Below the pieces are notes generated by a model, which saw nothing but the letters and a program-made list of their open reading frames with translations, was not told the origin of the DNA and did not search any database. Positions 14,670 to 23,358 of a DNA stretch of 23,785 bases are shown in pieces. Each line of letters begins with the position of its first letter. Within the stretch, counting starts at the first letter, position 1. The position numbers were made by a program, and so were the translations under genes. Origin of the DNA: Pseudomonadota bacterium (GTDB lineage: Bacteria; Pseudomonadota; Alphaproteobacteria; Sphingomonadales; Sphingomonadaceae); the NCBI GenBank assembly GCA_023457895.1, contig JAEXAY010000028.1:1-23785 (forward strand). The letters run 5' to 3'.

Positions 14670-15090
14670 CGGATGGTCGCGCCCCGCTCGATAAGGATCT
14701 GTTTGTCGGCGCAAGGGCTTCAATGATCCGGCAATCGCCGATGGTTTTCCCCCGGCAATGTTCCAGAGTCCGAACCAGTTCGGCCCGGAGCGCGCCGAGA
14801 TCCGCGAGCTTGGTATCGATTTCCGCAATGTTCGCGGCGGTGATAGCGTCGACCTCCGCGCACGGCGCGGCGCGGTCATCGGCCAGCTTCAACAGCTTGC
14901 GGACTTGATCGAGCGTGAAGCCGAGATCGCGCGACCGGCGGATGAAGGAAAGCCGGTTAAGGTGCGCCTGTTCGTAGATGCGATAGTTGCCGCTGTTTCG
15001 GGCGGGTGCGGGAATAAGCCCTTCCTTCTCGTAGAAACGGATAGTTTCGACGCGCGTGTCCGTGCGCTTTGCGAGATCACCGATTTTCAT
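14662..15090 (-). CDS. MerR-family metal sensor (CadR/ZntR/PbrR-like)
   Basis: A 142-residue regulator. The N-terminal MerR helix-turn-helix is clear (MKIGDLAKRTDTRVETIRFY, then YEKEGLI), followed by the dimerisation helix and the metal loop. Cys77, Cys112 and Cys120 match the spacing of the Cys ligands in CadR (77, 112, 119), which senses cadmium; ZntR and PbrR are close relatives. The protein should bend DNA to activate promoters with a 19-bp spacer. Two such promoters are present: upstream of the divergent CDF gene, and upstream of the transglutaminase-like gene. Start 15090 is the ATG where the family begins. Confidence 0.88.
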   Translation of the reverse strand: MKIGDLAKRTDTRVETIRFYEKEGLIPAPARNSGNYRIYEQAHLNRLSFIRRSRDLGFTLDQVRKLLKLADDRAAPCAEVDAITAANIAEIDTKLADLGALRAELVRTLEHCRGKTIGDCRIIEALAPTNRSLSSGARPSDE

Positions 15091-15092
15091 GC

Positions 15093-15123
15093 TTGACCCT
15101 ATAGCGGCTTCAGGGTGCATAGG
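15093..15123 (+). promoter_or_regulatory. MerR-type promoter of the CDF transporter gene
   Basis: TTGACC at 15093-15098 and CATAGG at 15118-15123 have a 19-bp spacer. The dyad ACCCTATAG-CGGCTTC-AGGGT (15096-15116) has the form of CadR/ZntR/PbrR operators. It lies between the divergent MerR gene and the CDF gene and probably drives the latter. Confidence 0.82.
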
Positions 15124-15157
15124 TCCATGCCATATCCAACCGACTCGGACACGGACC

Positions 15158-15805
15158 ATGGCTGACGACTGCTGCTCGAAGAAGGGCGAAACGCTTACGG
15201 AACTGGCGCGCAAGAAGGACCAGCGCCGGGTTCTCGTCATCGTCATGGTCATCAACCTCGCGATGTTCTTCGCGGAGTTTGGGGGCGGCCTTGTTGCCCG
15301 GTCCTCGGCGCTGATGGCCGATTCCGTGGATATGCTGGGCGATGCCTTCGTCTATGCCCTCAGCCTCTATGCGCTGCATCGCGGCGCGCGCTGGGAAGCT
15401 GGGGCCGCGATCGCCAAGGGCGGTATCATCCTTGTTTTCGGTATCGCGATCATCATCGAGATCGCGGACAAGATCGTGAACGGCGTGCCGCCATCGTCGA
15501 GCCTGATGCTGACCTTCGGCGGAATGGCGCTCGTTGCCAACCTTGTCTGCCTCGCGCTGCTGTGGCGTTTCCGCACTGCCAATGTGAACATGTCGAGCAC
15601 CTTCGAATGCTCGCGCAATGATGTCGCGTCCAATATCGGCGTGCTGATCGCCGCCGGTCTGGTCGGTATGACAGGTTCCGCCTGGCCGGACATCGCCGTG
15701 GGTGCCATTATCGCGGTCATCTTCCTGCGTTCGGCCTTCCGGGTGCTTTCAGAAGCTGTCCCCGCCTGGCGGCAGGCAAACATGCAGCCACAAGTATCGA
15801 AGTAG
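15158..15805 (+). CDS. Small cation diffusion facilitator (CDF) transporter
   Basis: A 215-residue inner-membrane protein with about six transmembrane helices. The CDF helix-2 motif reads SSALMADSVDMLGDAFVYAL: Asp58 and Asp62 occupy the usual HxxxD positions, with Asp replacing His. In helix 5, Cys151 and Asp155 (CSRNDVASNIGVL) occupy the second HxxxD position, with Cys replacing His. The C-terminal cytoplasmic domain of larger CDFs is missing. The N terminus carries a Cys pair (MADDCCSKKG). CDF proteins export Zn, Cd, Co or Fe in exchange for protons; the changed ligands suggest altered selectivity. It is divergent from the MerR gene, whose operator lies before it. Confidence 0.87.
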   Translation: MADDCCSKKGETLTELARKKDQRRVLVIVMVINLAMFFAEFGGGLVARSSALMADSVDMLGDAFVYALSLYALHRGARWEAGAAIAKGGIILVFGIAIIIEIADKIVNGVPPSSSLMLTFGGMALVANLVCLALLWRFRTANVNMSSTFECSRNDVASNIGVLIAAGLVGMTGSAWPDIAVGAIIAVIFLRSAFRVLSEAVPAWRQANMQPQVSK

Positions 15806-15994
15806 AATACAAGTCAATATGATAGGGTATTACGTAACAATAAATGGCGTCTGCATTCAATGTCAGAGTGCCATCTTGCCCAATGTCATCATATATTGAT
15901 ACAAAAGGGAATAATACATGATATTCGTAAAGTTACCGCGCAGATTGCCGTTTTTACCCGTGACACGGCGGCTGATCTAGATTATTGCCGCACC
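15806..15994 (+). promoter_or_regulatory. AT-rich leader before the czc operon with candidate promoter
   Basis: This 189-bp stretch is clearly lower in GC than its neighbours and lacks a convincing gene. TTGATA (15896-15901) and GATATT (15920-15925) at an 18-bp spacing form a candidate promoter. The direct repeat CAATGTCA occurs at 15858 and 15881, 23 bp apart, and could be bound by a response regulator such as CzcR. No CzcRS genes are in this window. Confidence 0.4.
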
Positions 15995-16327
15995 ATGTTC
16001 CGCAAGGGGTTCCTCATTGTCTGGCTGCTGGCCGTCTCGCTGATTGCGACGACGACCGTGCACGCGCAAGAGATTCCCGGCCTCACGACGCTCGAATGCT
16101 CCGGGGCGGTGCATGTCGAACCGGAGAAAGACAGCAAGCCCGCCTCCGGTGAACCCGACAAGGGCACCGCGCATCATCACGGGTGCCACAGTGCGTCGAC
16201 CTTCATAGCCGGAAGTGCTGATGCAGACGCGGTTTTCGAGCTGCCATCGCGCGCTTATTCTCTTTTGGATGTAACGGCCCTGCTGCGGCGCGTGTCCGGT
16301 CCGGGGCTGCGCCCTCCCATAGTCTGA
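15995..16327 (+). CDS. CzcI-like small His-rich periplasmic protein
   Basis: A 110-residue protein with a signal peptide (residues 1-24, cleavage after VHA). The mature region has Cys35, a Lys/Glu/Pro linker, and a metal-binding block His60-His61-His62-Gly-Cys64-His65. Short proteins with a signal peptide and an HHHGCH-type block directly before czcC are usually called CzcI and are thought to influence czc expression. The ATG at 15995 is where the signal peptide starts; a longer upstream frame has no ribosome site or domain. Sequence similarity to named CzcI could not be checked. Confidence 0.65.
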   Translation: MFRKGFLIVWLLAVSLIATTTVHAQEIPGLTTLECSGAVHVEPEKDSKPASGEPDKGTAHHHGCHSASTFIAGSADADAVFELPSRAYSLLDVTALLRRVSGPGLRPPIV

Positions 16328-16404
16328 GCAAGCTGTAACGATTCCCGTGCCCCGATCTGTCGAGGGCAGCGGATTTTACACGTCTTTGTTCAGGATTGTT
16401 CATC

Positions 16405-17667
16405 ATGCACCGTTTGCTCGCGGCCCTGCTGGCTGCGGCGTCCTGCGCCACCATGGCACAGGCGCAAACCTCGCCGCCTATCGAGGCAGGCCAGACCTTA
16501 TCACTCGATCGCGCGCTGGAACTGGCCGGTGCGACATCACCAACACTGGACGCGGCCGAAGCCGACATCCAGGCCGCTGCCGCTGCGCGCACCGTTGCGG
16601 GATTGCGGCCGAATCCCAGCGTCACGGTCGAGGCCGAGAATGTCGCCGGGAGTGGCCCCTATCGGGGAGTCGAAAGCCTTGAAACGACGACATCGCTCGC
16701 CTTGCCGATCGAGCTGGGCGGCAAACGCTCCGCCCGGATCGGGGTCGCCGACGCCCGCTCGCAACGCACGCTGATCCAGGCGGCGATCACGCAAGCCGAT
16801 CTGCGGCTGTCGGTGATCCAGGCTTATGCCGAAGCGGCGGCGGCGCAGCAAAGAGTAACGACAGCGCGGGACCAGGCCCGCATCGCGGCGGAAGGGCTGC
16901 GCGCGGCTCAGGTCCGCGTGCAGGCGGGACGCGCCTCGCCGATCGAGGCAGAGCGCGCCAATGTCGCCCGGATCAACGCGGATGCCGAAGTCGAGCGGAC
17001 ACAGCGCCTTGTCGAAGTGGCCCGCTATTCGCTGTCGAGGATCATCGGCCAGCCCGTTGCGGGCAATCTCGATACGGGATGGTTCGCCAATGTGCGCGCG
17101 GCTTATGGTCCGATGCCGGAAATCGAGAGCGCGGGCACGCTGGCAATGGCCGCGGCCGAAGCCGATCTGGCGATTGCCGATGCTGGTGTTCGGCTCGCGC
17201 GAGCGCAGCGGGTTCCCGATCTGACGGTTGGCGCTGGCGCGCGCTATATGCGCGACACCGGCGATACGGCGGCGCTGTTCAGCATTTCCATTCCTCTGCC
17301 TGTGTTCAACAACGGCAGGGCAGCGGTTGCTCAGGCATCTTCGGAACGGCTGCGCGCGGAGGCACAGCAGCGTGTCACCGCGATCGAGGTCGATCAGGCC
17401 ATTGCCCGCGCACAGGCCGAAGCCGCCAATGCGGCGACGACTGCCGCGACGGCGAGTGGCCCTGCGTTGCAGGCGGCGGAGGAAGCCGCGCGTATCGCCC
17501 GCATCGGTTATCGCGAGGGTAAATTCGGGCAGCTCGAACTGCTCGATGCTGAACGGACTCTTGCCGAAACGCGGCTCGCCGCGATCGACGCGCTGCTCAA
17601 CTATCATAGCGCACAGGCGCAGCTTGAACGGCTGACCGTTCGCGCGCCCGATCTTCAGGGGAATTGA
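16405..17667 (+). CDS. czcC: CzcC-type outer-membrane efflux protein
   Basis: A 420-residue TolC/OEP-family protein, the outer-membrane channel of a tripartite metal pump. It has a signal peptide (MHRLLAALLAAASCATMAQA) and two OEP repeats, each with long Ala/Glu/Gln/Arg-rich coiled-coil helices. The first OEP segment has the family signature GLRPNPSVTVEAENVAGSG and SLALPIELGGKRSARI, and the second has FSISIPLPVFNNGRAAVAQA. Start 16405 (ATG) is preferred over a TTG nine bases upstream, with CAGGA in front. czcB starts three bases after the stop codon. Confidence 0.92.
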   Translation: MHRLLAALLAAASCATMAQAQTSPPIEAGQTLSLDRALELAGATSPTLDAAEADIQAAAAARTVAGLRPNPSVTVEAENVAGSGPYRGVESLETTTSLALPIELGGKRSARIGVADARSQRTLIQAAITQADLRLSVIQAYAEAAAAQQRVTTARDQARIAAEGLRAAQVRVQAGRASPIEAERANVARINADAEVERTQRLVEVARYSLSRIIGQPVAGNLDTGWFANVRAAYGPMPEIESAGTLAMAAAEADLAIADAGVRLARAQRVPDLTVGAGARYMRDTGDTAALFSISIPLPVFNNGRAAVAQASSERLRAEAQQRVTAIEVDQAIARAQAEAANAATTAATASGPALQAAEEAARIARIGYREGKFGQLELLDAERTLAETRLAAIDALLNYHSAQAQLERLTVRAPDLQGN

Positions 17668-17669
17668 CC

Positions 17670-18818
17670 ATGAAACGCTCCATAATGGCGGTGCTGCCGC
17701 TCACTCTTGCCGCCTTGCTGATGGCGGGATGCTCCGGCGGCGATCCAGAACGGCAAGAAAAGAAGGCCGAAGCCGGGGAGGAAGCCGGGCACGCCGACGA
17801 AGAAGGCGAAATCGACTTGACGCCCCAGCAGATCAAGACCGCCGGGATCGAGCTGGTGCGCGCCCTTCGCAGCGGTGGCGGCGCGCTGACGCTGCCCGCG
17901 ACGATCGAAGGCGATCCGCAAGGGATGCAGGTCGTGTCCGCCGCGATCGGCGGGCGTGTCGTCTCGCTCACCCGCAATCTCGGTCAATCGGTCGGGCGCG
18001 GACAGACGCTCGCGATCATCGAAAGCCGCGAAGCTGCGACGCTCAATGCCGAAATCGAAGCGGCGCGGGCACGCCTGGCGCTCGCAGAATCCAATCTGCG
18101 CCGCGAGCAAAGGCTGTTCGATCAGAGAGTTTCGCCGGAACAGGATCTGATCGCGGCGCGAACGGCGGCGACTGAAGCGCGTATTGCGCTGCGTCTCGCC
18201 CAACAGCAGGTTGCGGCGGCAGGCGGCGGCGGTGGCGCGCTCAACCGGATCGCGATCACCTCCCCGCTGGCAGGGCAAGTGGTCGGTCGCAGCGTGACGC
18301 TGGGACAGACCGTCGCGGCTGATGCCGAGCTGTTCCGCGTGGCGAACCTCTCGCGCGTCGCAGTCACGCTCGCACTTTCGCCCTCGGACGCCGGCAAGGT
18401 GCGCCCCGGTTCGGAAATCGAGATTGTCGCGGGCGAGCGGCGTTCGGTGGCGCGGGTCGATTTCGTGTCACCGATCCTCGACGAGACGACGCGCCTCGCC
18501 ACGGTGATCGCGGTGATCGACAACCGTTCGGGCCAGTGGCGCGTGGGCGAGCCGGTAACGGCTTCGATCCAGTTGCCCGGAGGCGGTGCGGGGTCGGTGC
18601 TGGTCCCGCAAAGCGCGATCCAGACGGTCGAGGGGCGGCCGACGGTGTTCGTCCGCACCGATCACGGCTTCAAGGCCGTGCCCGTCACTCTCGGCAATCC
18701 CAGCGGCGACAATGTGGTCGTCACGTCGGGCCTCACTGGCAACGAACAGATTGCCGGGCCGAACAGTTTCACTCTCAAGGCTGAGCTTGGAAAAGGCGAA
18801 GCGGAGCATGGGCACTAA
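17670..18818 (+). CDS. czcB: CzcB-type periplasmic adaptor
   Basis: A 382-residue membrane fusion protein. The N terminus has a lipobox (LLMAGCSGG), so it is likely a lipoprotein in the inner membrane. An acidic, His-containing linker precedes a segment typical of CzcB proteins, IDLTPQQIKTAGIELVRA. Barrel-sandwich and coiled-coil regions follow (GRVVSLTRNLGQSVGRGQTL, then long Ala/Arg helices at about 118-172), then the returning lipoyl half (ITSPLAGQVVGRSVTLG). The C terminus ends AEHGH, a possible metal-binding end. It bridges CzcA and CzcC. An in-frame TTG six bases upstream is ignored in favour of ATG. Confidence 0.92.
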   Translation: MKRSIMAVLPLTLAALLMAGCSGGDPERQEKKAEAGEEAGHADEEGEIDLTPQQIKTAGIELVRALRSGGGALTLPATIEGDPQGMQVVSAAIGGRVVSLTRNLGQSVGRGQTLAIIESREAATLNAEIEAARARLALAESNLRREQRLFDQRVSPEQDLIAARTAATEARIALRLAQQQVAAAGGGGGALNRIAITSPLAGQVVGRSVTLGQTVAADAELFRVANLSRVAVTLALSPSDAGKVRPGSEIEIVAGERRSVARVDFVSPILDETTRLATVIAVIDNRSGQWRVGEPVTASIQLPGGGAGSVLVPQSAIQTVEGRPTVFVRTDHGFKAVPVTLGNPSGDNVVVTSGLTGNEQIAGPNSFTLKAELGKGEAEHGH

Positions 18819-18821
18819 ACC

Positions 18822-21800
18822 ATGATCGACAAAATCGTCACCCTGTCCGTCGAGCGGCGCTGGTTCGTGCTGCTCATGACGCTGATCGCCATGGTCATCG
18901 GAGGCTGGGCGCTGTCGCGCCTGCCGATCGATGCCGTTCCCGACATCACCAACAACCAGGTGCAGGTAAACATCACCGCACCCGCGCTTTCGCCCGAACT
19001 GGTCGAAAAGCAGATTGCCTTTCCGATCGAAAACGCGCTCGCGGGCGTTCCGGGCCTTGAATATACACGTTCGCTCAGCCGCAACGGCTTCGCGCAGGTC
19101 ACGGCGGTTTTCACGGAATCGACCGATATTTATTTCGCGCGCCAGCAGGTCGCTGAACGGCTGCGCGTCGCGGAAGAAAGCCTGCCCGAAGGGGCGACCC
19201 CGACAATGGGGCCGATCGCGACGGGGCTGGGCGAGGTCTATATGTGGACCGTCCACCTCGAACATCGCAAGGGTGACGAGCATAAGCCCGGTCAACCGGG
19301 TATTCAGCCGGACGGCAGCTACATCACGCCGGAAGGCGACCGGCTTGTCACCGAAGCCGACAAGGCGACCTATCTGCGGACGGTGCAGGACTGGATCGTC
19401 GCGCCGCTGCTCAGAAGCACGGAAGGTCTGGCGGGCGTCGATTCGATCGGCGGCTATGTAAAGCAGTTCCAGGTGATCCCCGACATGCAGCGCCTTGCCG
19501 CGCTCGGAATGAACCTTACCGATCTTGCACAGGCGCTCGAAGCGAACAATGTCGGCGTCGGCGCAGGCGTGGTCGATCGCGGCGGCGAAGGGCTGGCGGT
19601 GCGCTCGGATGCACGTATCCGTAACATCGGCGAGCTGGCCAGCACCGTCATCGCCACGCGCGAGGGCACTCCGATCCGGCTCGATTCCGTCGCGCAGGTC
19701 CGCCTTGGGCAGGCGATCCGTTACGGCTCGGCGTCCGAGAACGGCAAGGAAGTCGTCGTCGGCACCGCGATCATGCGGATTGGCGAGAACAGCCGCACGG
19801 TCGCCTCGGCGGTCGCTGAACGGCTCGATGAAGTGAATGCCTCGATGCCGACGGACGTGGTGATCCAGCCCGTCCTCGATCGCACGGCGCTGGTCAACTC
19901 GACGATCAAGACGGTGGCGAAGAATCTCACCGAAGGCGCGTTGCTCGTCATCGTCGTGCTGTTCCTGCTGCTCGGCAATTTCCGGGCGGCGCTGATCGCG
20001 GCGCTGGTGATCCCGATCACCATGCTGATGACCAGCTTCGGGATGCTGCGCGGCGGCGTGTCGGCCAACCTGATGAGTCTCGGCGCGCTCGATTTCGGTT
20101 TGATCGTCGATGGCGCGGTCATCATCGTCGAAAACGCGCTGCGACGTATCGCCGAACGCCAGCATCATCTTGGCCGCAATCTGACGCTCGAAGAAAGGCT
20201 GAACTCGGTTGCCCGCGCGGCGCGCGAAATGATCCGTCCATCGGTATTCGGGCAGGCGATCATCATCCTCGTCTATGTGCCGCTGCTCACGCTGAGCGGT
20301 GTCGAAGGCAAGACGTTCACGCCGATGGCGCTGACCGTCATCATCGCGCTCGTCTGCGCCTTTGTGCTGTCGCTGACCTTCGTGCCTGCGATGCTCGCTA
20401 TCTGGCTGTCGAAGCCGGTGGAGGAGAAGGAAGGCCGGATCATGTCGTGGCTCAAACGCAAATATGAGCCGGGCCTCGACAAGGCGATGAAACGTCCGAC
20501 ACTCACCATGGGCGTTGGCGTGGGCGCTTTCCTCGCCGCGCTCCTGACCTTCTCCTTTTTGGGCCAGGAGTTTTTGCCTCAGCTCGACGAGGGCGACCTG
20601 ACCGCGCAGGTTCTGCGCGTTCCCGGCACCTCGGTCGATCAGAGCCAGGCGATGCAATCGCGGATTGAACGGGAGATAGCCAAGCTGCCAGAGGTGCGGT
20701 TCGTCTTTTCCAAGACGGGCACGGCCGAACTCGCGTCCGATCCGATGCCCCCCAATATCTCCGACACCTTCATCATTATGAAACCCAAGGACGAGTGGCC
20801 GGACAGTCGTCTGTCGCGGGCGGAGTTGATAGCCAAGGTCGAAAAGGTGCTGGAAGGCGTGCCGGGCGGCGCATTCGAGATCAGCCAACCGATCCAGATG
20901 CGGTTCAACGAGCTGATCGCCGGTGTGCGCGGCGACATCGCGGTCAAAGTATTCGGCGACGATTTCGACACCATGAACGCAACCGCCAACCAAATCGCCG
21001 CGATCCTGCGCCAGACCGAAGGCGCGGCGGATGTTCGGGTGGAGCAGACCGAAGGTCTGCCGATGCTCGATATACGGCCGAAGCGCGACATCATGTCGCG
21101 GCTCGGCATCACCGCGCAGACCGTTCAGGATACCGTGTCCGCCGCGATCGGCGGGCGCGATGCCGGGATGATCTTCGAGGGCGACCGGCGGTTCGCCGTG
21201 ACTATCCGCCTGTCGGATGTGTCACGCGCGAATCTCCAGACGCTCGGACAAGTGCCGGTGCCCTTGCCGAATGGCGGGTTCGTCCCCTTGCAAAGCGTGG
21301 CCGACATTGGCGTCACCGATGGTCCCAACCAGATCAGCCGCGAGAATGGCAAGCGGCGCGTGGTCGTCCAGGCGAATGTGCGTGGCCGCGATGTCGCCGG
21401 GGTCGTTGCCGATGCCGAAGCGGCGATCGCCAGTCAGGTGCGGCTCCCCAGCGGGCAGTATCTGGATTGGGGCGGGCAGTTCGAGAATCTTCAGTCCGCG
21501 AGCGAGCGGCTGATGCTTGTCGTCCCGGCCTGCTTCGCGCTCATCATCCTGCTGCTCTACGGGGCATTGGGAAGTGTGCGTGATGCCGCGATCGTGTTCA
21601 CCGGGGTTCCGCTGGCGCTCGTCGGCGGCGTCCTCGCGCTGTTCCTCAGAGGGATGCCCTTCTCGATCTCGGCGGCGGTGGGGTTCATCGCCCTTTCCGG
21701 TATCGCGGTCCTGAACGGCCTCGTCATGGTGACGTCGATCCAGTCGCTCATGGAAAGCGGCATGGAACGGGCAAAGGCGGCGTATGAAGGCGCGATGATG

Positions 21801-22067
21801 CGCCTGCGCCCGGTCGTGATGACCGCGCTCGTCGCCAGTCTCGGCTTCGTGCCGATGGCGATCGCCACCGGCTCCGGCGCGGAAGTGCAAAAGCCGCTGG
21901 CGACGGTCGTGATCGGCGGCCTGATCTCGGCGACGTTGCTCACCCTGTTCGTGCTGCCGACGCTCTATGCCCGTTACGGCCGACGCCTTGGCAGCGAGCA
22001 GAATGAAAACGAGGCGCAACCGCGCGTCGTGGGAGAGGATGCGGGACCGGCAGGCGAACCCGCGTGA
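18822..22067 (+). CDS. czcA: CzcA-type heavy-metal RND pump
   Basis: A 1081-residue HME-type RND transporter, proton-driven pump of the Czc complex, with 12 predicted helices and two large periplasmic loops. Opening: MIDKIVTLSVERRWFVLLMT and the family motif LPIDAVPDITNNQVQV. Catalytic proton-relay residues in helix 4 are Asp424, Asp430 and Glu437 in DFGLIVDGAVIIVEN, with the same spacing as Asp402, Asp408 and Glu415 of CzcA from Cupriavidus metallidurans. A periplasmic insertion around residues 145-195 (HRKGDEHKPGQPG and later YLRTVQDW) is as in CzcA/NccA/CnrA proteins. Co, Zn, Cd or Ni are the candidate ions; selectivity cannot be read here. It follows czcB with a three-base gap. Confidence 0.94.
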   Translation: MIDKIVTLSVERRWFVLLMTLIAMVIGGWALSRLPIDAVPDITNNQVQVNITAPALSPELVEKQIAFPIENALAGVPGLEYTRSLSRNGFAQVTAVFTESTDIYFARQQVAERLRVAEESLPEGATPTMGPIATGLGEVYMWTVHLEHRKGDEHKPGQPGIQPDGSYITPEGDRLVTEADKATYLRTVQDWIVAPLLRSTEGLAGVDSIGGYVKQFQVIPDMQRLAALGMNLTDLAQALEANNVGVGAGVVDRGGEGLAVRSDARIRNIGELASTVIATREGTPIRLDSVAQVRLGQAIRYGSASENGKEVVVGTAIMRIGENSRTVASAVAERLDEVNASMPTDVVIQPVLDRTALVNSTIKTVAKNLTEGALLVIVVLFLLLGNFRAALIAALVIPITMLMTSFGMLRGGVSANLMSLGALDFGLIVDGAVIIVENALRRIAERQHHLGRNLTLEERLNSVARAAREMIRPSVFGQAIIILVYVPLLTLSGVEGKTFTPMALTVIIALVCAFVLSLTFVPAMLAIWLSKPVEEKEGRIMSWLKRKYEPGLDKAMKRPTLTMGVGVGAFLAALLTFSFLGQEFLPQLDEGDLTAQVLRVPGTSVDQSQAMQSRIEREIAKLPEVRFVFSKTGTAELASDPMPPNISDTFIIMKPKDEWPDSRLSRAELIAKVEKVLEGVPGGAFEISQPIQMRFNELIAGVRGDIAVKVFGDDFDTMNATANQIAAILRQTEGAADVRVEQTEGLPMLDIRPKRDIMSRLGITAQTVQDTVSAAIGGRDAGMIFEGDRRFAVTIRLSDVSRANLQTLGQVPVPLPNGGFVPLQSVADIGVTDGPNQISRENGKRRVVVQANVRGRDVAGVVADAEAAIASQVRLPSGQYLDWGGQFENLQSASERLMLVVPACFALIILLLYGALGSVRDAAIVFTGVPLALVGGVLALFLRGMPFSISAAVGFIALSGIAVLNGLVMVTSIQSLMESGMERAKAAYEGAMMRLRPVVMTALVASLGFVPMAIATGSGAEVQKPLATVVIGGLISATLLTLFVLPTLYARYGRRLGSEQNENEAQPRVVGEDAGPAGEPA

Positions 22068-22159
22068 TGAAGGGGATCGCGCGCGGTTCAACGGGCTGCG
22101 CGCGATCCCGCAATTTCGGCCGATGGAGGTCCGTCGGTCGAGGAAGGCTCGCGTTGGCG

Positions 22160-22666
22160 ATGAAGGAAGAAGATACTTTCACTTTCAACATGGCCCCCAT
22201 CCGGGTCTGGACGCATCTTGCCGATCTCGGCGCCTATGCGTTCTGGCATCCCAGCTATCGCTTCGAGGGCGGTGCGGAGCCGGGCAAGACCGTCAAGCTG
22301 ACCTATGCGATGTTTAAGGGCGAATATCGCATCCGCGCCGACGCGACGATCACCGGGTTCGACAAGTCCCATCGCATCGCCTGGAACGTGGGTGTGGGCG
22401 GCGCGACCGTATTCAGCGAAGCCTATGAGCTGGAAGCGGTGGGGACAGGCACGGAAATCCGGCACAGCATCGCTTTTGAAAGTCTTATGGGCAAGGTTGT
22501 CGGCAGGCTGTTCCGCCGGACATTCCGCCGTGCGGTGCGCGCGCAGGATCTCGCCTTACTGAGCTATCTCAAGCGGGAATCGCGCGGCGCGGCCGCCGGG
22601 GTCAATCGCCAGCGCAGGCGCGCCCAAAACGCACGTAAGGCGAGGAGGGCGAATAATGACGGATGA
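22160..22666 (+). CDS. SRPBCC-fold protein
   Basis: A 168-residue protein with the START/Bet v1-like (SRPBCC) pattern: FNMAPIRVWTHLADLGAYAFWHPSY, then the strands PGKTVKLTYAMFKGEYRIRADATI, HRIAWNVGVGG and FSEAYELEAVGTGTEIRHSI, and the C-terminal helix (VVGRLFRRTFRRAVRAQDLA). The family binds hydrophobic ligands in a deep pocket; the ligand is unknown. The C-terminal tail is Arg-rich. The start is uncertain: ATG 22160 has AGGAAGG 12 bases before it, while an in-frame GTG/ATG overlaps the czcA stop at 22064-22067 and would add an unremarkable 31-32-residue extension. It overlaps the next gene by 11 bp and so belongs to the operon. Confidence 0.78.
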   Translation: MKEEDTFTFNMAPIRVWTHLADLGAYAFWHPSYRFEGGAEPGKTVKLTYAMFKGEYRIRADATITGFDKSHRIAWNVGVGGATVFSEAYELEAVGTGTEIRHSIAFESLMGKVVGRLFRRTFRRAVRAQDLALLSYLKRESRGAAAGVNRQRRRAQNARKARRANNDG

Positions 22667-23264
22667 ATGCCGCGTCGATGGCGGCGCCAAGCATCGGACC
22701 TTGTGGATCGTCCTGCTGCTCAATTTCGGCGTTTCGCTGGCCTTCTTCGCGACGGGGCTGGCAGGCGATTCCAGCGCGTTGATCGCCAACGGCGTCGACA
22801 ATCTGTCGGATGCGTTCGTCTATCTTCTGAGCCTGATCGCGCTTGGCCGCGCCGCCGTCTGGAAAAACCGCGCCGCCACCGTGTCGGGCATCATGTTGCT
22901 GCTGTTCGCGGGCGGAATCCTCGTCGATGCGGGACGGCGCTACATCTACGGCAGCGAGCCGATCGGCTCGACGATGATGTTGATGTCGGCGGCGGCGGCC
23001 GTCATCAACTTTATCTGCCTCAAGCTGCTTCAGCGCCTGGAGAAGCCCGATGTGGCGCTGCGCGCCGCGACAACCTTCAGCTTCAACGATTTCATATCGA
23101 ACGGCGGCATCCTTGTCGCGGGTGGCCTGGTGCTGTGGCTCGGCAGCAATTGGCCGGACCTCATCGTTGGCGTGATGACGGCGCTCATCGCCATCAAGGG
23201 GGGCATCGAAATCCTGAAGGACGCGCGGGCCGAAGCCGACCAGCGCGCGGAGGCCGCGCCATGA
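22656..23264 (+). CDS. Second small CDF-type transporter
   Basis: A 202-residue membrane protein, similar in size and layout to the CDF at 15158-15805 but clearly divergent in sequence. The helix-2 motif DSSALIANGVDNLSDAFVYL keeps Asp48 and Asp52 in the ligand positions. In helix 5 (TFSFNDFISNGGIL) Asp145 remains, but the position of the other ligand is Phe141. No C-terminal regulatory domain is present. AGGAGGG precedes the ATG, and translation overlaps the SRPBCC gene. It is part of the czc operon and probably transports a metal cation, though the incomplete site makes that less certain. Confidence 0.82.
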   Translation: MTDECRVDGGAKHRTLWIVLLLNFGVSLAFFATGLAGDSSALIANGVDNLSDAFVYLLSLIALGRAAVWKNRAATVSGIMLLLFAGGILVDAGRRYIYGSEPIGSTMMLMSAAAAVINFICLKLLQRLEKPDVALRAATTFSFNDFISNGGILVAGGLVLWLGSNWPDLIVGVMTALIAIKGGIEILKDARAEADQRAEAAP

Positions 23265-23358
23265 CCGGACCGGCGTTCGCTCATTCCCTAAAATTGCAGC
23301 CCGATGTGGCGCTGTTCCATGCCGCATCGCCCATTCCCCAAGGAAGAAGGAACTACCC

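Noticed and set aside
18468..20993. 841-codon minus-strand frame opposite czcB and czcA
   Set aside because: It is antisense to strong czc genes with full motifs; long antisense frames are common in high-GC coding sequence and this one shows no domain.
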